From the NCBI GenBank assembly GCA_964402955.1, contig CAYOEZ010000139.1, positions 1 to 12,773 of the forward strand: a stretch of DNA of 12,773 bases, written 5' to 3'. The notes below the pieces were generated by a model. The model was not told the origin of the DNA. It saw nothing but the letters and a program-made list of their open reading frames with translations, and made no database searches. Made by a program: the position numbers and the translations under genes. This document shows positions 1-7,317 of this stretch, piece after piece. Numbering within the stretch: position 1 is the stretch's first letter; each line of letters opens with the position of its first letter. Source of the stretch: CAYOEZ01 sp964402955. Lineage in GTDB: Bacteria > Chloroflexota > DTOL01 > DAOUCN01.

Positions 1-20
1 CCTACGCCACCCCTGACTGC

Positions 21-26
21 TATAAG
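21..26 (+). promoter_or_regulatory. Possible -10 box for the small structured RNA
   Basis: TATAAG lies 7-9 nt before the first base of a long terminal helix, so a transcript from it would begin at about base 33-35, where the helix starts. A -35 box with normal spacing would fall at or beyond the window edge and cannot be checked. The call rests on one hexamer plus its position. Confidence 0.3.
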
Positions 27-32
27 CACAAA

Positions 33-187
33 GGGAGGGTGTTGAACAATGGCGTCTTGGTGCGTAGCATAGGTCCTCGTGGGCGTCGAAAGCCCCGAAT
101 ACGGCCAATTCGACGGCCACCCCCTGAGGGGCGGGGGCAGGCAAACAGCCGATGCTACACGTTTCGCGCCTTGTTCAACACCCTCGA
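33..187 (+). ncRNA. Candidate structured small RNA, family unknown
   Basis: The ends of this segment are perfectly complementary over 15 bp (35-49 with 171-185). After one bulged base (T50) the helix continues for four more pairs (51-54 with 167-170). Further inward are GTAGCAT/ATGCTAC (64-70 with 152-158), CCTC/GAGG (75-78 with 126-129), TGG/CCA (80-82 with 117-119) and GTCGAA/TTCGAC (85-90 with 109-114). Together they give a rod of roughly 150 nt closed at its termini, the general shape of 6S or SRP RNA. I do not find the SRP domain IV signature, the RNase P or tmRNA conserved blocks, or a 5S rRNA pattern on either strand. A TATAAG box is correctly placed for a start near 33. The ybaB promoter begins at 199, just after the rod. 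Alternatives are a palindromic mobile repeat or the tail of an upstream operon. There is no T-tract after 185, so the 3' end would need processing or another terminator. Confidence 0.4.
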
Positions 188-198
188 AAAGTGGACAG

Positions 199-227
199 TT
201 GAAATGATGGCAGCAGCGTGGTACAAT
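199..227 (+). promoter_or_regulatory. Sigma-70 promoter for ybaB
   Basis: TTGAAA (199-204) and TACAAT (222-227) are separated by exactly 17 nt and each differs from consensus at one position. The start of transcription would be near 234, giving a leader of about 30 nt that contains the AAGGAG ribosome binding site (252-257) of ybaB. Confidence 0.8.
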
Positions 228-265
228 AGGCGCAGAGACACCGTTGGTTTTAAGGAGCATGTCCG

Positions 266-565
266 ATGATGGGTAGCGTCAAGCAGATCCAACAGATGCA
301 GCAGCGTCTGGCCAAAGTGCAGCAAGACCTGGCCAACGAGACGGTCGATGTGACTGCCGGCGGCGGCGTGATCACGGTAGTTATCACTGGCGACCAACAG
401 ATCAAGAGCATCAAGATCGATCCTGAAGCCGTCGATCCGAGTGACGTGGCGATGCTCGAAGACCTGATTGTTGCCGCGGTGAATGAAGCAATCAACAAGA
501 GCCAGGACCTGGCGTCGCGGCGCATGGCGTCGATCACAGGCAATCTACGCATTCCTGGCATGTGA
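266..565 (+). CDS. ybaB: YbaB/EbfC family nucleoid-associated protein
   Basis: The product is 99 residues, the usual size for the YbaB/EbfC family of small dimeric DNA-binding proteins that coat the nucleoid. The sequence shows the family layout: an N-terminal helix rich in Gln and Lys (VKQIQQMQQRLAKVQQDL), a central beta region (TVDVTAGGGVITVVITGDQQ, then IKSIKIDPEAVD), and a C-terminal helix (LEDLIVAAVNEAINKSQDL). ATG 266 is preceded by AAGGAG with an 8-nt gap. ATG 269 is an alternative start with a longer gap. The gene has its own promoter at 199-227. In many bacteria ybaB lies between dnaX and recR. Here neither is visible: the next gene is an MFS transporter, and upstream is the candidate RNA. 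Confidence 0.93.
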   Translation: MMGSVKQIQQMQQRLAKVQQDLANETVDVTAGGGVITVVITGDQQIKSIKIDPEAVDPSDVAMLEDLIVAAVNEAINKSQDLASRRMASITGNLRIPGM

Positions 566-587
566 ATGGCAATGACAGAAGAATGTG

Positions 588-622
588 AAGGGCCCGGCCC
601 CACCTGGGGCGACCGGGCCTTT
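588..622 (+). terminator. GC-rich hairpin after ybaB, probable terminator or attenuator
   Basis: Bases 588-597 pair with 613-622 (ten pairs, one G-U). Inside, CCCC (598-601) pairs with GGGG (606-609) around a 4-nt loop. The run after the stem is only TTTGCCTT, so termination may be partial. The hairpin begins 23 nt after the ybaB stop and ends 5 nt before the ATG of the MFS gene. It may therefore also limit translation of that gene. Confidence 0.55.
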
Positions 623-627
623 GCCTT

Positions 628-1911
628 ATGAGAGCAGCTATCGCCAGACTGACCAGCCTTCGTCTCAAGCGGTGGTCGGTTGCCCCGCCAGAGGCGACGC
701 CCATCCAGCGGCGCAATTTCGCCAACGTGCAAGTCGACGCCGTCGGCGTCGGGTTTGCCAGCGCTGCCGGTCCCTTTTTGCCTGTCTTCCTGGCGCGACT
801 TGGCGCGACCAATTCGCAGATCGGGCTCTTGTCGTCGATGCCCGGGCTGGCAGGCCTTCTCCTCGCTATCCAGATCGGCAGCGTTCTGCAAGGGCAGCCC
901 AGCGTGGTGCCGTGGTTCAGCCGCGCCCGCCTGATGGTAATCGCATCGTACGCTCTCACGGGCATCGTGACGCTGATCGTGCCGCGCGAGTACGCCGTGA
1001 TCGCCATTCTCGCCATCTGGGCCGTGGCTACAGTGCCCCAGACGGTCGTTAACATCGGCTTTTCTGTCGTGATGAGCAATGTTGCCGGTCCGCGCATGCG
1101 CTACGAGCTCATGAGCCGGCGCTGGACCATTCTGGGCTTCACGACGGCTATCAGCGTGGCCGTTGTGGGGCAGATTCTGGACCGTATTGGCTTTCCCATC
1201 AACTACCAGGTGGTGTTCATGTGTCTGTCAGTCGGGGGGCTGATCAGCTACTATTTCTCCAGCCACATCGACCTGCCTCTGGCGCCGCCGCGGCCGCCCT
1301 CACGCCAGCCTTTTCGCCAACGCATCAGTGACTACGTGACGATGGTGCGTCGCAACGAGCCCTTCGTCTCATTTGTGACTCGTCGTTTCGTCTTCTTGAC
1401 GGGACAAGCATTTGCTGCGCCGCTGTTTCCGCTCTTTTATGTGCGCGTGCTTCATGCGCCCGATGCAGCCATCGGCCTGATCACGACGGCAGCGACAGCT
1501 AGCGCCATGATCGGCTATTCGATCTGGGTGCGGCAGAGCAGGGTGCGCGGGTCACGTTTTGTTCTGCTGTGCACGACGCTTGGCCTCTCGCTCTATCCGA
1601 TGATGGTGTCGTTCAACCGTAGCGTCGAGATCATGATCGTATTGGCGGGCATGGCCGGCGTCTTTGCGGCTGGACTCAACCTGGTGATGTTTGACGAATT
1701 GATGAAGACGGTCCCCGATGAGCTGAGTGCGACCTTTGTCTCCCTGTCCCAGATGCTGTCCTATGTGTCGGCGGTCATTGCTCCCCTGGTTGGCACGATG
1801 CTGGCGACGTTCATTGGCATCGACGGGGGCCTGCTGGTCGGAGGCGTCATCAATTCCCTGGGCTTTCTGCTGTTCGTGCGCGGCAAGGCCATCAAACAGC
1901 CGCAGGGGTGA
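628..1911 (+). CDS. Major facilitator superfamily (MFS) transporter
   Basis: The product is 427 residues, with about 10-12 hydrophobic segments in two halves joined by a basic, proline-rich cytoplasmic loop near residues 218-245 (LPLAPPRPPSRQPFRQRISD). This is the normal MFS plan and size for an inner-membrane secondary transporter. The first membrane segment includes VGVGFASAAGPFLPVFLARLG. The usual motif A between helices 2 and 3 is not evident, so the subfamily and substrate are unknown. ATG 628 is the only start that keeps the whole first helix and short basic N-terminus, but no Shine-Dalgarno sequence precedes it and a strong hairpin ends 5 nt upstream. Translation may be weak or conditional. 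The stop is two bases before a 13-bp tandem repeat, and prfB follows 68 nt later on the same strand. Confidence 0.85.
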   Translation: MRAAIARLTSLRLKRWSVAPPEATPIQRRNFANVQVDAVGVGFASAAGPFLPVFLARLGATNSQIGLLSSMPGLAGLLLAIQIGSVLQGQPSVVPWFSRARLMVIASYALTGIVTLIVPREYAVIAILAIWAVATVPQTVVNIGFSVVMSNVAGPRMRYELMSRRWTILGFTTAISVAVVGQILDRIGFPINYQVVFMCLSVGGLISYYFSSHIDLPLAPPRPPSRQPFRQRISDYVTMVRRNEPFVSFVTRRFVFLTGQAFAAPLFPLFYVRVLHAPDAAIGLITTAATASAMIGYSIWVRQSRVRGSRFVLLCTTLGLSLYPMMVSFNRSVEIMIVLAGMAGVFAAGLNLVMFDELMKTVPDELSATFVSLSQMLSYVSAVIAPLVGTMLATFIGIDGGLLVGGVINSLGFLLFVRGKAIKQPQG

Positions 1912-1912
1912 T

Positions 1913-1964
1913 CGAGAATCATATCCGAGAATCGTATCCGAGAATCGTATCCGAGAATCATATT
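1913..1964 (+). repeat. Four tandem 13-bp repeats
   Basis: Four exactly phased copies of CGAGAATCRTATC lie at 1913-1925, 1926-1938, 1939-1951 and 1952-1964. The outer copies read CAT and the inner two CGT at the variable position. The last base of copy 4 is T instead of C. They fill nearly all of the space between the MFS stop and the prfB ribosome binding site AAGGGAG (1965-1971). Possible roles are a protein-binding array or simply a slippage-prone minisatellite. Confidence 0.9.
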
Positions 1965-1979
1965 AAGGGAGTACTACTT

Positions 1980-3078
1980 GTGGAAGAACTGATAGCGACA
2001 ATTGCCACTCTGCGCGAGCGCATCAACCGGCTGCTGGAGCGTCTTTGACGTCGCTGGCAAAGAGAAACAGGTTGCTGAGCTTCACCAGCAGGCCGCAGAT
2101 GCCGATTTCTGGCTCGATCAGACGGTCGCCCAGTCTGTCATGCGCCGCCTGTCAGGTTTGGAGGAAGAGGTCAATGCGTGGCGCGGGCTCGAGCGGCGGC
2201 TGACCGACCTGGCAGGAATGGCGGAACTGGTGCAGGCTGACGGCGACATGACCATGGTTGCCGATCTGTCGCAAGAGGTGCAAGAGATCGGCGCCGAGCT
2301 TGACGGTCGCGAGTTCCTGCTGATGCTGGGCGGCCCACACGATGAGAAGAATGCTATCCTGGCCGTTCATTCAGGCGCGGGCGGCGTTGACGCCCAGGAC
2401 TGGGCTGACATCTTACAACGAATGTACATGCACTGGGCGGAGCGGCGCAAGTTCGATGCTGAGATTCTTGACATGACGATGGGCGAAGAGGCCGGGATCA
2501 AGAACGTCATCATTGCCATCAAGGGACGCTACGCCTATGGCTACCTCAAGGCAGAGCGCGGCGTGCATCGCCTGGTGCGGCTGTCGCCATTTGACTCTGC
2601 CCATCGCCGGCATACATCCTTTGCGCTGGTCGAAGTCATGCCAGAAGTTGACAACGATGTGGATGTGCAGATCAATCCTGATGACCTGCGCGTCGATATC
2701 TACCACGCGTCGGGCCATGGCGGGCAGAATGTGCAGAAAGTCGCCACCGCCGTGCGCATCACACACATGCCGACCGGGCTGATCGCCACCTGCCAGAACG
2801 AGCGCTCGCAACTACAGAATCGCGAAACAGCGATGAACATTTTGCGTGCCCGCCTGCTGGAACGCGAGCTCGAAAAGCAGGAAGAGGAGCGTCTGCGGCT
2901 GAAAGGCAAGCATATTTCGGCGGAGTGGGGCAACCAGATCAGATCGTACGTCCTACATCCCTATAACATGGTAAAGGATCATCGCACCGAGCATGAAACG
3001 GGGAATACGACGGCCGTGCTGAACGGTGAGATCGATGAGTTCATCGAGTCCTACTTGAAAGACCAGATGGGTGCGTAA
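1980..3078 (+). CDS. prfB: Peptide chain release factor 2, with programmed +1 frameshift
   Basis: Release factor 2 recognises UGA and UAA stop codons and triggers peptide release on the ribosome. The zero frame begins at GTG 1980, 8 nt after AAGGGAG, and encodes 22 residues ending in Leu CTT (2043-2045), followed by in-frame TGA (2046-2048). Skipping T2046 continues the frame at GAC 2047 through TAA 3078, for a total of 365 residues, the same length as Escherichia coli RF2. Landmarks are the RF2-specific SPF tripeptide at about residues 202-204 and the catalytic GGQ at about 247-249 (SGHGGQNVQKVATAVRI). The coding span is interrupted by design and is not a pseudogene. The gene may be co-transcribed with the MFS gene, since I see no clear separate promoter in the 68-nt gap. 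Confidence 0.97.
2036..2049 (+). promoter_or_regulatory. prfB programmed +1 frameshift site
   Basis: The slippery CTT TGA C is at 2043-2049. An internal Shine-Dalgarno-like GGAG (2036-2039) ends 3 nt before the CTT codon, the spacing known to push the ribosome forward. When RF2 is scarce, the ribosome pauses at UGA and shifts, making more RF2. This is the established autoregulatory loop of prfB. Confidence 0.95.
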
Positions 3079-3086
3079 GGAAAAGA

Positions 3087-3117
3087 GCCGCCCAGTGTCT
3101 CTACGACACCGGACGGC
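3087..3117. terminator. Terminator-like hairpin between convergent prfB and the GT-C-like gene
   Basis: Bases 3087-3099 pair with 3105-3117 over 13 positions with two mismatches and a 5-nt loop. The hairpin lies between the prfB stop (3078) and the end of the minus-strand gene (3129). AAAA at 3081-3084 gives a T-run on the minus strand. On the plus strand only GTTGTTG follows. It may act in both directions. Confidence 0.6.
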
Positions 3118-3128
3118 GTTGTTGCCTG

Positions 3129-6026
3129 TCACTGTACGACGGCGCTCAGGAGCGCAATGGCATCGCCTTTGCCTGTCGTGGGCAACCGGACGCCCGTCGG
3201 CAGGTACATCCCCGTTAGGAGTTCATACTCCCCGGCCGCTACGGTGGTGGGAATGGCCAGCACGTGCCTGCTTGTCACGACGTCGCCGCGCCGCCAGACC
3301 GACGTCGGGTACGCACCCTGGCGCGGCTGGCTGTCGTCCTGAGCCTGTGGTTTGCCATCGGCGCCAGCCAGATGCACAAACACCATGTAATCAACCGGGA
3401 CGTCTCCTTCGGCGCGCCAGTACAGCGTCACCGCCAGTGGCTTACCGCGTTGCACCGAGCAGCGCGTCGCCAACCAGGTGCAGCCTTCGATGTCATAGCC
3501 GATCAGTGCGATCTTATCGCCCAGGAAGGCATCGATGGGCAGCGAAGGAATGCCGGCAACGTCCAGCGTCGGCGCGATGTAGATTGTCCCGAGTAACAAC
3601 CGTTCCACTGGCAACGCTTTGCTGTCCAGCGTCAGGCGGGGCGACAGGTCATCGGGCCGGTAAATGCCGGCTTCCAGCGTATAGCGGCCGCTGGGCGCCA
3701 AGGCCGGTATCTGGAGCGTCCAGTTGTCCTGAATCTCCGTACCAGGAACCCAGAGCAAGGTGGGCCGTGTCCCCTGGGCCGGCTGCCCATCTTCCTGCAC
3801 GAGAGCTTCGCCGTTGTTGTCCAACAGACGGACATATACGCTGTAATATGCGTCGACCTTGCCGAGTGCACGCCAGCGCAGCTTCACGCTGAGTGTATCA
3901 CCGGCATGGTAACGATCCGTTTCTGCCGCCCCGGACAGCAAACGCACCGGGATTGCCTGAGCGCCCGGCAGCGCGGCCTTGCGCATCGTGACGGCGCCGG
4001 ATGATGCCACCTCGTTTCCCTGCGGCAACTGAACTTTCGCATTGAGCGTGTAGCTGCCAGCCTCGGGCGATTGAAGGGTAATCGGAACAACGGCAGCCTC
4101 GGAGACGACCACAGGTAGAGCCACCGTCTGACGCTCGGTCTTGACGGGCGCGTTATCGGCGCGGCGCCAGACAATCTCGACGGTCGCGTTTCGTGCCGGC
4201 CTGGTGATAACACTATGCCCGGCGCCGGACGTGAGGATCAAGGAGGCAGTGTATGCCGCGCCGCTCTTGCCCTCGGCCGGCACATAAATGCTGCCCTGGA
4301 GTGGGCCTGCGCGGCCGGCCACCCTAACCTGGAACACTGTGACTGCGCCGAAGCTCTGCACGGGAATGATGTCTCCCGAGTGAGCGGCCAGTCCCTGAGA
4401 TCTTCGTTCCCAATCAGCAATGAGATCGGTGTGAACGACCAGATAACGCACATCCATGCCCTGGAGCATGCTGACAGAACGTTCAGATGGGAACTGCTGC
4501 ATCTCGTAGACGATCTCGCCGTGTTTTGGCGGAATGAAGCCACTGTAGCCATCGGGTGTGTTCTGCCAATGATAGATGGAAAAGTATTGGTTGAGCAATC
4601 CGCGTTCGGGCGTGGCAGCCAGCATGGGCAGCTCGAGGATCACGCCTGGCGCCTGCTGCGCAAGCCAACGGTAGACAGGTGGAACGGCGTCGCCGGTCGG
4701 GACTGCGGCAATGTGCGCTCCCGGTACGGTCAGGCACTCAGCAACGAGCAGAGCGACGATGACTCCCCCCGCCAACTGTCTCCGTATGTGCACAATAGCT
4801 CTGCTCCCTCTCGTTGGCCGGCGTGTAATTGACGCGACGCCCAGGCCTGCGAGGATGCTCAAAGCCAGGAAAAGCAGAGCAGCAAAACGCACCGGCGCGC
4901 GCAGCGCCTGCATACCGGGCAACGCGAAAAGGAATTGATACGGCAGGGCAAACGGCAGTGGCAGCGTGTGGCCTGGCGAGAGCGTGAGCGCCGGCCCCAG
5001 CGAAAGAAGAAGTGAGACGAGAGCGAGAGCTAGCGGGAACAGCCAGGCCGATGCTCTCTTCCGCCACAGCGCAACGCCCAGCGCGGCCAGAAAAAGCACC
5101 GTCAGGCCAGGGAACAATGCATCCAGGGGATAGCCGCCAATAACAACGGGAGAGGAATCGACGAGCGCCGTGTAGAGCCAACTGCCGGGTAGCGCATTGG
5201 CGTACTGTGCCAGACTGGCCGAGAAAGGCTCGCTCTCGGCAATTGCGCGCCTGAAGCCCAGGTCGCGCTCGACGTGCAGGTAAGGCACGACAAAGGGGAG
5301 CACGATCATTGCTGCCACAACGAGAGCGAGCAACGTCTGGATCAGTCTGAGCAAACTGGCGCGGCGGCGTAGCAGGAGATGGACCGCCAGCGCGAGGGCG
5401 ATCGTAATAGCAGCAAGGATAGCATAGTAAAAGCTGGAAAGCGTCTGCAGGGCGACAAACAGGGTAAGCAGAAAGGCATTGCGCCAATTGCGCCACGCCG
5501 GCGACGCTGCAACGCCCGGCACGCTGTAATCCAACGTGCGCCAGAGGTAAAGCAGCGCGAGCGGTAGCCATTGCAGCGCCAGAAGCTGAGCCTGGGCCAG
5601 GTTGCTCATCTTATAGGCGCCGAAGGCGAAGACGACCCCCGCCGCAATCCCCGCCCAGCGGCTACGCGTCAAACGAAGCACGAGCAAGTAGGCGCAGAAG
5701 CCCGAGAGAACGAAGCTGGCCAGCAAGGCCAGGTTGTAGCCAAGAACGGGATTGCCTGTCGCAAGTGAGAATGGCAGGGCGATCAACGCCTGGGGAAGAA
5801 TGATCTCAGAGAAAGCCAGCGTATTCTGATACGGGTAGAAGATATTGGCATCGAAGAGGTGCAGAGGGTTGGTTAGAAGCTGGTGTCCATCCCAGGCGAG
5901 AATCCATGTGTTGAGCAGAGCGTCGTTGAGATCCTCCACTCCCGATGCGACATGGAGGGAGAGAGGCCAGGTGAGGCCAACGGTCAGCAGTATGAAGAGC
6001 ACTAACACGACAACGGCTTTGCGCAT
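3129..6026 (-). CDS. Large polytopic membrane protein, GT-C glycosyltransferase-like
   Basis: The product is 965 residues from ATG 6026. Roughly the first 435 residues hold about 11-12 hydrophobic helices. The first is followed by a loop with the acidic motif EDLND (31-35), then NTWILAWDGHQLL and FDANIFYPYQNTLAFSE. An acidic pair in the first outer loop is the hallmark position for the catalytic base of GT-C enzymes, which use lipid-linked sugars. The rest is extracytoplasmic and beta-rich. It contains the stretch VILELPM, then NGYSG-like DGYSGFIPPKHGE and DVRYLVVH, as in YfhO-like and Chloroflexota relatives. Two similar C-terminal repeats follow at about 705-800 and 860-950, both with a YVRL/FVHL strand, an EDGQPAQG/DDSQPRQG turn, W..G and a GRYTLEAGIY/GEYELLTGMY strand. 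An in-frame TTG at 6092 would add 22 polar residues. Neither start has a good ribosome binding site. Activity and acceptor are unknown. Confidence 0.8.
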   Translation of the reverse strand: MRKAVVVLVLFILLTVGLTWPLSLHVASGVEDLNDALLNTWILAWDGHQLLTNPLHLFDANIFYPYQNTLAFSEIILPQALIALPFSLATGNPVLGYNLALLASFVLSGFCAYLLVLRLTRSRWAGIAAGVVFAFGAYKMSNLAQAQLLALQWLPLALLYLWRTLDYSVPGVAASPAWRNWRNAFLLTLFVALQTLSSFYYAILAAITIALALAVHLLLRRRASLLRLIQTLLALVVAAMIVLPFVVPYLHVERDLGFRRAIAESEPFSASLAQYANALPGSWLYTALVDSSPVVIGGYPLDALFPGLTVLFLAALGVALWRKRASAWLFPLALALVSLLLSLGPALTLSPGHTLPLPFALPYQFLFALPGMQALRAPVRFAALLFLALSILAGLGVASITRRPTRGSRAIVHIRRQLAGGVIVALLVAECLTVPGAHIAAVPTGDAVPPVYRWLAQQAPGVILELPMLAATPERGLLNQYFSIYHWQNTPDGYSGFIPPKHGEIVYEMQQFPSERSVSMLQGMDVRYLVVHTDLIADWERRSQGLAAHSGDIIPVQSFGAVTVFQVRVAGRAGPLQGSIYVPAEGKSGAAYTASLILTSGAGHSVITRPARNATVEIVWRRADNAPVKTERQTVALPVVVSEAAVVPITLQSPEAGSYTLNAKVQLPQGNEVASSGAVTMRKAALPGAQAIPVRLLSGAAETDRYHAGDTLSVKLRWRALGKVDAYYSVYVRLLDNNGEALVQEDGQPAQGTRPTLLWVPGTEIQDNWTLQIPALAPSGRYTLEAGIYRPDDLSPRLTLDSKALPVERLLLGTIYIAPTLDVAGIPSLPIDAFLGDKIALIGYDIEGCTWLATRCSVQRGKPLAVTLYWRAEGDVPVDYMVFVHLAGADGKPQAQDDSQPRQGAYPTSVWRRGDVVTSRHVLAIPTTVAAGEYELLTGMYLPTGVRLPTTGKGDAIALLSAVVQ

Positions 6027-6155
6027 CTTGTACTTTGGACGATCTCGAGCGGAAAATGCTGTCAGCGGAGCGAGCAATGCTGAAGGCGCCAAGACGAAAT
6101 CAGTAACAGAAGCCTGGCGCCGGCCATGTCCCCACTACCCAAAGCCGCGCGGAAC

Positions 6156-6240
6156 CTGTCATCCTGAGCGAACGCCCTTTGCGAGCAGAGGATCGCAAAG
6201 GAGATTCTTCATCGCAAAGGGCGTTCGCTCAGGATGACAG
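6156..6240. repeat. 29-bp perfect inverted repeat with GTCATCCTGAGCGAA core
   Basis: Bases 6156-6184 are the exact reverse complement of 6212-6240, with a 27-nt spacer. The arms carry the GTCATCCTGAGCGAA core that I recognise as a dispersed intergenic repeat in several phyla including Chloroflexota. ATCGCAAAGG occurs both in the spacer (6192-6201) and at the spacer/right-arm junction (6211-6220). The element starts 29 nt after the degV stop and lies 130 nt upstream of the GT-C-like gene, all on the minus strand. It can fold as a very stable stem and might end degV transcription, although no T-tract is present. The rest of the 242-nt gap (6027-6268) shows no gene and no convincing promoter. 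Confidence 0.9.
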
Positions 6241-6268
6241 CCGTTTCGTAACGACTGTAAGCGCGAAC

Positions 6269-7138
6269 CTATGGGACGGCGGGATAGTCGGCCAGCGCAG
6301 CATAGGCGACGCCGACGAGACTGGGGCCGGTATGTGCGCCCAGCACTGGTGAAATGGCGCCAACTGGCAGCCATGTGCAAGAAAACGCTTTGTCGATGAG
6401 TTCGTGAAGCAGGGATGCTCCCGTCGGGTTGCTGGCATGCAGTATCTGCACGCGCAGGGCTGTTCCCGGAGCATGTTTCCGCTTCATGACGTCGACGAGC
6501 CCTTTGATGGCAGCGTCGAACGTGCGGGCCTGGCTGAGTTGCTCGTAGATGCCGGTTGTCTTGGTCACGCCGATGATGGGCCGGATGTGTAAGACCGACG
6601 CGATCAGGCCTTTCATATGGCTGATGCGCCCGCCATGAATCAAGTACTTGAGATCGTTCAATGTGTAGACAGTGTCGGCTGCAGCGGCGATCTGCTCCAG
6701 CATCGCCACTATCTGCTCTTTTTTCCAGCCCGCCTTGACGGCGCGCGCGGCGGCGGCCACTTGCCATCCGACCACACCGGAGAGCGTCTTGCTGTCGAAG
6801 ACGGTTATATGGGCCTCGGGCACCATGTCTGCCGCAAGTTTGGCCGAATTCGCTGTGCCGCTGAGTCCTGATGACATATTGATGCAAAGAATGTCGGGGT
6901 CCGTTGCCGCCAACTTACGGAAAACCTCGGCGAACTCGCCGGCCGACGGCTGTGATGTGGTCGGAAACCCACCAGTGGTCTCCAACTGATGGTACAATTC
7001 CTCGGGCTGGATATCGAGGCCGCTGTGATAGGTCTTGTCGTTCAGGCTGATCGTGTGCCGCACGATGCAAATCTCGGAGTCTGGCATTTGATCGGGCGGC
7101 AGGTACATGTCCATACCGCTATCGCTGACAATCTGCAT
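6269..7138 (-). CDS. DegV family fatty-acid-binding protein
   Basis: The product is 289 residues, normal for the DegV family (about 280 residues). Structurally known members bind a fatty acid between two domains, and FakB members present fatty acids to the kinase FakA. The family signatures are present: SDSGMD at 5-10, TTSQPS at 60-65, SSGLSGTANSA at 89-99, DSKTLSG at 115-121, LKYLIHGGRIS at 163-173, and SPVLGAHTGPSLVGVAY near the end. The start ATG 7138 has a strong AAGGAGGG (complement of 7143-7150) about 4 nt upstream. No fakA-like kinase gene is in the window, so a FakB role is only possible. The gene follows tldE on the same strand after a 179-nt gap and precedes the 29-bp inverted repeat. 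Confidence 0.93.
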   Translation of the reverse strand: MQIVSDSGMDMYLPPDQMPDSEICIVRHTISLNDKTYHSGLDIQPEELYHQLETTGGFPTTSQPSAGEFAEVFRKLAATDPDILCINMSSGLSGTANSAKLAADMVPEAHITVFDSKTLSGVVGWQVAAAARAVKAGWKKEQIVAMLEQIAAAADTVYTLNDLKYLIHGGRISHMKGLIASVLHIRPIIGVTKTTGIYEQLSQARTFDAAIKGLVDVMKRKHAPGTALRVQILHASNPTGASLLHELIDKAFSCTWLPVGAISPVLGAHTGPSLVGVAYAALADYPAVP

Positions 7139-7227
7139 ATTACCCTCCTTTCCATATGAAAAATAACCGCAGTGTGAACTGCTCAGGTGGAAGTTTTAGG
7201 CCCACTCTACACCAGTCATAACACTGA

Positions 7228-7253
7228 TAGCGGCATGCTGATACGCGCCGCTA
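7228..7253. other. Small inverted repeat between tldE and degV
   Basis: TAGCGGC (7228-7234) and GCCGCTA (7247-7253) form a 7-bp perfect stem with a 12-nt loop. It lies in the 179-nt gap (7139-7317) between tldE and degV. There is no T-tract, so it is weak as a terminator. I find no convincing degV promoter in the rest of this gap. Confidence 0.35.
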
Positions 7254-7317
7254 GAGAGCAGGCAAACTGCTGTCGCGTTGGCAGGCTCTGCTGTGGCGTC
7301 AGCCTTCCGCTGTGAAA

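Noticed and set aside
33..187. SRP RNA (ffs), RNase P RNA, tmRNA or 5S rRNA at the left edge
   Set aside because: The conserved SRP domain IV GGAAGG/AGCAG block and the diagnostic blocks of the others are absent on both strands, so only an unnamed structured RNA is called.
39..269. A 76-codon frame starting at GTG 39 with AGGGAGG just upstream
   Set aside because: It runs through the whole paired RNA and the ybaB promoter, is Arg/Pro-rich and lacks any family likeness. The purine-rich stretch is better explained as one arm of the helix.
566..627. recR directly downstream of ybaB, as in many genomes
   Set aside because: The gap is only 62 nt and is largely occupied by the hairpin. The following gene is an MFS transporter.
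2002..2046. prfB starting at ATG 2002 in the downstream frame without frameshift
   Set aside because: The translated start (MPLCASASTG) does not look like RF2, has no ribosome binding site, and the classic CTT TGA C site explains the gene fully.
3071..3892. Long plus-strand frame opposite the 3' part of the GT-C-like gene, and other long frames opposite it or out of phase with it (4215-4832 plus, 4738-5571 minus)
   Set aside because: These are low-complexity, Arg/Ala/Pro-rich shadow frames. The minus-strand frame has coherent membrane helices and family motifs.
6159..6887. Frames overlapping the 29-bp inverted repeat and degV
   Set aside because: They translate the repeat (the familiar CHPERTPFA-like peptide) and the antisense or shifted frame of degV. 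No independent support.
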